In this document: positions 60,857 to 64,000 of the stretch, piece after piece | Numbering within the stretch: position 1 is the first letter of the stretch | How the letters are laid out: each line of letters starts with the position of its first letter | Source: DASSQJ01 sp963726295 | Lineage (GTDB): Bacteria > Actinomycetota > Actinomycetes > Actinomycetales > Dermatophilaceae | Length of the DNA: 64,000 bases | Direction of reading: 5' to 3' | Assembly: GCA_963726295.1 (NCBI GenBank) | Contig: CAVSBW010000002.1 | Coordinates: 372,001-436,000 of the forward strand | Notes under the pieces: model-generated | The model's input: only the letters and a program-made list of their open reading frames with translations | What the model was told of the DNA's origin: nothing | Databases searched by the model: none | Translations under genes and position numbers: made by a program

Positions 60857-62013
60857 GCGGCGGCGCCGGCGCGCCGGTACTCACCGACTGTCGAGCGCAC
60901 CACCGACGACCAGTCCTGGCGCGGCATGGTCGAGAGCAGGTGAGCGCGCATCCGTTCCCGCTCCGGGGCATCCGCGGCCAGCCGGGCCACCGCCCGGGCC
61001 ACCGCGATGTCGGACGGCTCGAGCAGCCCGTCGACACCAGGGGTCACGAAGTCCTCGACGCCCGTGCCGCGGGGGGCCACCACGGGGAGGCCGGCCGTCT
61101 GTGCCTCCAAGGCCGCGATGCCGAAGGCCTCCAACCTCGCGGTCGACAGGTAGAGGTCGGCGGACTGGTGCAGCGCGCGAACTCCTTCGCGGTCGAGCCT
61201 GCCCGGCAGCTCCACCCAGTCCATGTCGTGACGGGAGAGGTAGCGCTCCATGAGCCGCCGCTGAGGCCCGTCCCCGGCAATGGTGGCCCGCAGGGGGACC
61301 GACGGGTCGAGCATGTCGCGGGCGCCGCGCAGCACCCGCAGCAGCGACCGGGGCCGCTTGCGCGAGACCAGGCGCATCACCGTTGTGACGTGCACGGGAC
61401 GGTCGACCGGCCCGTCGGGTCGCTCGGCCAGCGCCCCGGCCAGGCCCTCGCGCCACCAGCGGGCGTCGATGCCGTTGCCGACCACCTCGACCGGGGCGTC
61501 GCCGGCCGCAGCGCTCACCCGGGCGGCGGCCATGGACGAGACGGCGTTGAGGGCCACGCCCCGCCGGGCCCAGCGCCGCAGGTGGCCCGCGGCCCTGAAG
61601 GCGGCACCGGAGCGGTCGATGACGCAGTGGAAGGTGGCGACCACCGGCAGTCCGGCCGCCAGGGCGACCCGCGTGAGGTCGGTGGCGAAGGGGCTCACGA
61701 CCCCGAGGTGGGCATGGGCGACGTCGAAGCCCCCGGCATCGAGCCGCCGCCGCACCTCCTTGGGGGCCCAGGGGTTGACCGGCACTCCGCCCGGCAGCGC
61801 AAGCGCCATCCGGTGCACCCGGACCCCCGCATCGTCGGTGGTCGCGCCCCCGCGCTCCCCGCCCGGTCCGGCCGTCGCCGTGAACACCTCGACCTCGTGG
61901 CCGGCGGCCACGAGGTGGTGCGCCAGGTCGTGCACCTGCCGCTCGATCCCGCCGACCCTCGGCGGGTAGCAGTCAGACAACAGGGCGACCCTCACGGGGG
62001 CCCAGCCTGCCAT
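60853..62013 (-). CDS. GT4-family glycosyltransferase
   Basis: A 386-residue GT-B glycosyltransferase. The N-terminal VRVALLSDCYPPRVGGIERQ is typical of GT4 enzymes of the PimB/PimC type that use GDP-mannose or UDP-sugars. The C-terminal donor site has VTTVMRLVSRKRP and the E-x7-E motif in LEAFGIAALEAQTAGLPVV. It begins at ATG 62013 (MAGWAPVRVALLSD), or at a GTG six codons later. Divergent from the PIG-L gene across 18 bases, the cluster suggests glycolipid or thiol-sugar modification. The acceptor is unknown. Confidence 0.92.
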   Translation of the reverse strand: MAGWAPVRVALLSDCYPPRVGGIERQVHDLAHHLVAAGHEVEVFTATAGPGGERGGATTDDAGVRVHRMALALPGGVPVNPWAPKEVRRRLDAGGFDVAHAHLGVVSPFATDLTRVALAAGLPVVATFHCVIDRSGAAFRAAGHLRRWARRGVALNAVSSMAAARVSAAAGDAPVEVVGNGIDARWWREGLAGALAERPDGPVDRPVHVTTVMRLVSRKRPRSLLRVLRGARDMLDPSVPLRATIAGDGPQRRLMERYLSRHDMDWVELPGRLDREGVRALHQSADLYLSTARLEAFGIAALEAQTAGLPVVAPRGTGVEDFVTPGVDGLLEPSDIAVARAVARLAADAPERERMRAHLLSTMPRQDWSSVVRSTVGEYRRAGAAA

Positions 62014-62031
62014 GCGACAGAATCGGCGGCG

Positions 62032-62880
62032 ATGCCCCACACCCTCGTGGCCTTCCACGCCCACCCCGACGACGAGGCCCTCCTCACCGCCGGCACGATG
62101 GCGCGGGCCGCGGCCGAGGGGCACCGGGTCGTCCTCGTGCTCGCGACCGACGGAGGAGCGGGGCTGGCCGCGGAGGAGTGGCAGCGCGACATCCCCCTCG
62201 GCGACCTCCGGCTCAGCGAGGCCCGACGGTCCGCGGCGGCGCTCGGGGTGGCCCGGGTCGAGTGGCTCGGCTACGCCGACAGCGGCAGTGGACCTGAGCC
62301 CGAGCCCGACCTCCCCGGCCGGGCCCGGTTCTGCCGCGCGCCGCTGGAGCAGGCAGCAGAACGGCTGGCTGCCGTGCTGCGCACCGAGCAGGCCGATATC
62401 CTGCTCTCCTACGACGTCAACGGAGGCTACGGCCACCGCGACCACCGCCGCGTCCACGAGGTCGCGGCCCGGGCGGCCGAGATCGCCGGGACCCCTCGCA
62501 TCCTCGAGGCGACGGTGCCCCGTGACGCCCTCGTGCGCGCCATCCGGCTCGTCGGGCGCGTCTACCGCTTCCCCGAGGAGTTCGACCCCGCGAGCTTCGA
62601 GCGGGCCTTCTCCGCCCGCGCCGAGATCACCCACCGCATCGACGTGCGGCAGTACGCCCGGGCCAAGCGCGAGTCGATGCGGGCGCACGCCTCGCAGGCC
62701 TCGGGCGGGGGTGCCGCCGAGGTCGGCGAGGGCGGCCAGACCGGGGACCGGACGCTGGCAGCCTTCCTCCGCATCCCCAGGCCCCTCTACGATCTCGTCT
62801 TCGGACGGGAGTGGTTCCGCGACCCGTCACGACCACCGGGGGACGCCGTGTGCACGGACGTGTTCGAGGGGCTGCCGTGA
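62032..62880 (+). CDS. PIG-L family LmbE-like deacetylase
   Basis: A 282-residue zinc-dependent N-deacetylase. The metal-binding motif HAHPDDEALLTAG is at residues about 8-20, and YDVNGGYGHRDHRRVHE (near 123-139) carries the remaining His/Asp ligands. Mycothiol deacetylase MshB and mycothiol S-conjugate amidase Mca belong to this family. The GGYGHRDH motif fits, but the neighbours give no decisive link to mycothiol, so an N-acetylglucosaminyl-lipid role is equally possible. It is followed by a four-base overlap with the membrane gene. Confidence 0.92.
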   Translation: MPHTLVAFHAHPDDEALLTAGTMARAAAEGHRVVLVLATDGGAGLAAEEWQRDIPLGDLRLSEARRSAAALGVARVEWLGYADSGSGPEPEPDLPGRARFCRAPLEQAAERLAAVLRTEQADILLSYDVNGGYGHRDHRRVHEVAARAAEIAGTPRILEATVPRDALVRAIRLVGRVYRFPEEFDPASFERAFSARAEITHRIDVRQYARAKRESMRAHASQASGGGAAEVGEGGQTGDRTLAAFLRIPRPLYDLVFGREWFRDPSRPPGDAVCTDVFEGLP

Positions 62881-63923
62881 GCCCGCGCACCAAGCAGGTG
62901 CTCCAGTTCGGCCTCGGCCTGACCCTCGCTGCGGTGCTGCTCATCTGGGGCCTGCCGCACTTCGCGAAGACGACGTGGGGCGACATCTGGCAGGTCATCC
63001 GCTCGATCCCGCTCAGCCACGCGCTCTTCTTCCAGTTCCTCATGCTGGCCGGGCTGTGGTCCTACACGTTCACCTTCACCGGGTCGCTGCGCGGCCTCTC
63101 CCACGGGCGCGCCCTCGTCATCAACCTCTGCGGGTCCTCGGTCTCGAACCTCCTCCCCGGGGGCGGTGCGGTCGGCCTCGCCGCCACATACGCGATGTGC
63201 CGCTCGTGGGGCTTCTCCCGGCGGGCCACCTCCACCTCGGTCATCGTCACCGGGGTCTGGAACGTGCTGGCCAGGATCGCGCTGCCGGTCGTGGCCATCG
63301 CGGTGCTGTACATCGGCGGCGTCACGCTCCCGGGCGCGCTCACCGAGCTCGCCGTGGCCGGGTCGCTCACCGGCATCGGCCTCATCGCCGCCTTCGCCGC
63401 GATCATGGCGAGCGAGCGGGCGGCCCAGGCGATCGGCTCGACCATCGACCGGGCGCTGCGCCCGCTGACCCGCCGCCGGGCGAGCGCACGGACCATGAGC
63501 ATCGAGGAGCTCGTTCGGGACCTGCGGGCCCGCATCAACGACGTCGTCTCGCACGGCTGGCTGCAGATGACCCTGGGCATGGTCGGGTTCTTCGGCATGT
63601 ACTACGTGCTCTTCGTGCTCATCATGCGCGACACCGGCGTCGAGCTGCCGCTCAACCTGCTCTTCGCCGCCTACGCGATCGGGCGGCTCCTGACGGCCGT
63701 GGGCATCACCCCCGGCGGCGTCGGTATCACCGAGACCGCCACGACGGTGGTGCTCGTCGGCTGGGGCGCGGACAGCGCCGGGGCCACCGCAGGCGTGGTG
63801 CTCTTCTCGATCTTCACCCACGTCATGGAGGTGCCGCTCGGCGCCATCGGCTGGGTGCTGTGGTCGATGAGCGACAAGGTCACGCCGCCCAAGGAGGGCG
63901 AGGAGCCCGCCTTCACCGCGTGA
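62877..63923 (+). CDS. LPG-synthase-like (UPF0104) membrane protein
   Basis: A 348-residue integral membrane protein with about eight helices. It shows the membrane-domain pattern of lysylphosphatidylglycerol synthases (SVSNLLPGGGAVGLAATYAM; TAVGITPGGVGITETATTVV). No soluble lysyl-transferase domain is present. Stand-alone proteins of this kind are thought to flip or transfer lipids or glycolipids. It starts with GTG overlapping the PIG-L stop (GTGA), so the two are coupled, probably acting on the same membrane glycolipid. Beyond its stop, bases 63924-64000 hold no assignable feature. Confidence 0.88.
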   Translation: MSPRTKQVLQFGLGLTLAAVLLIWGLPHFAKTTWGDIWQVIRSIPLSHALFFQFLMLAGLWSYTFTFTGSLRGLSHGRALVINLCGSSVSNLLPGGGAVGLAATYAMCRSWGFSRRATSTSVIVTGVWNVLARIALPVVAIAVLYIGGVTLPGALTELAVAGSLTGIGLIAAFAAIMASERAAQAIGSTIDRALRPLTRRRASARTMSIEELVRDLRARINDVVSHGWLQMTLGMVGFFGMYYVLFVLIMRDTGVELPLNLLFAAYAIGRLLTAVGITPGGVGITETATTVVLVGWGADSAGATAGVVLFSIFTHVMEVPLGAIGWVLWSMSDKVTPPKEGEEPAFTA

Positions 63924-64000
63924 CCGCGCCGCCCGCCGGCCGGACCGACGTGCCGGTGGCGCGCGGACGGCGGTCAGGCGCGGTGGCCGACGAGGCGGCG

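Noticed and set aside
63920..64000. Start of another gene: GTG at 63920 overlapping the preceding stop, or the end of a minus-strand gene at 63974
   Set aside because: Both readings are open to the window edge, but fewer than 27 codons are visible and neither shows a recognisable sequence.

Overview
The window is bacterial, very GC-rich and tightly packed, with about 64 protein genes on both strands, many GTG starts and many 1-11 base stop/start overlaps. Gene content points to a high-GC actinobacterium, probably in or near the Intrasporangiaceae/Micrococcales. The evidence is a monomeric NADP isocitrate dehydrogenase, the perM-purN-purH order, a LigD-type polymerase domain on its own, a type-5 uracil-DNA glycosylase and PspC-domain sensor kinases. 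The taxonomic placement is inference from gene content. I see no rRNA, tRNA, CRISPR array, phage or insertion sequence.

Layout. 1-8062: M20 amidohydrolase (cut by the window edge), a MarR-type regulator divergent from an ABC exporter, mannose-1-phosphate guanylyltransferase, 2'-5' RNA ligase-like protein, trpS and galK. 8429-12613: sulfate activation, with cysDN divergent from cysC-cysQ. 12908-22697: Asp-box surface protein, isocitrate dehydrogenase, aquaporin, a ceramidase-like/aspartate-decarboxylase-like pair whose second member has lost its PLP core, malate dehydrogenase, an AbiEi/DUF559 protein and folD. 22871-25002: truncated haemoglobin, flavohaemoglobin-like protein and a coiled-coil protein. 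26728-32674: perM-purN-[ZTP riboswitch]-purH and sucCD. 33459-37293: lipase-like hydrolase, M23 peptidase, winged-helix regulator, a tiny secreted two-cysteine peptide and a RibD-type reductase.

37349-44121 is a seven-gene, translationally coupled operon. It runs from uric acid through 5-hydroxyisourate, OHCU and allantoin to ureidoglycine, and malate synthase should return the resulting glyoxylate to the TCA cycle. 45142-53316 is rich in nucleic-acid functions: PcrA helicase, LigD-type polymerase, ArfB ribosome rescue factor and uracil-DNA glycosylase. It also holds a LuxR regulator facing a ScyD-like secreted protein and a D-amino-acid oxidase. 56427-60179 is an envelope-stress type two-component system (PspC-HK and RR) divergent from a PspC/LiaF-like protein. 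60170-63923 is a divergent cluster with a NUDIX hydrolase, a GT4 glycosyltransferase, a PIG-L deacetylase and an LPG-synthase-like membrane protein.

The main non-coding signals are four copies of a dispersed palindromic repeat (about 16231, 20579, 21754 and 56325), each just downstream of a stop codon; a ZTP riboswitch before purH; several perfect inverted repeats between genes; candidate operators at 1542, 13976 and 50322; and at least ten genes with a TANNNT -10 box only 6-9 bases before the start codon, which implies leaderless mRNAs.
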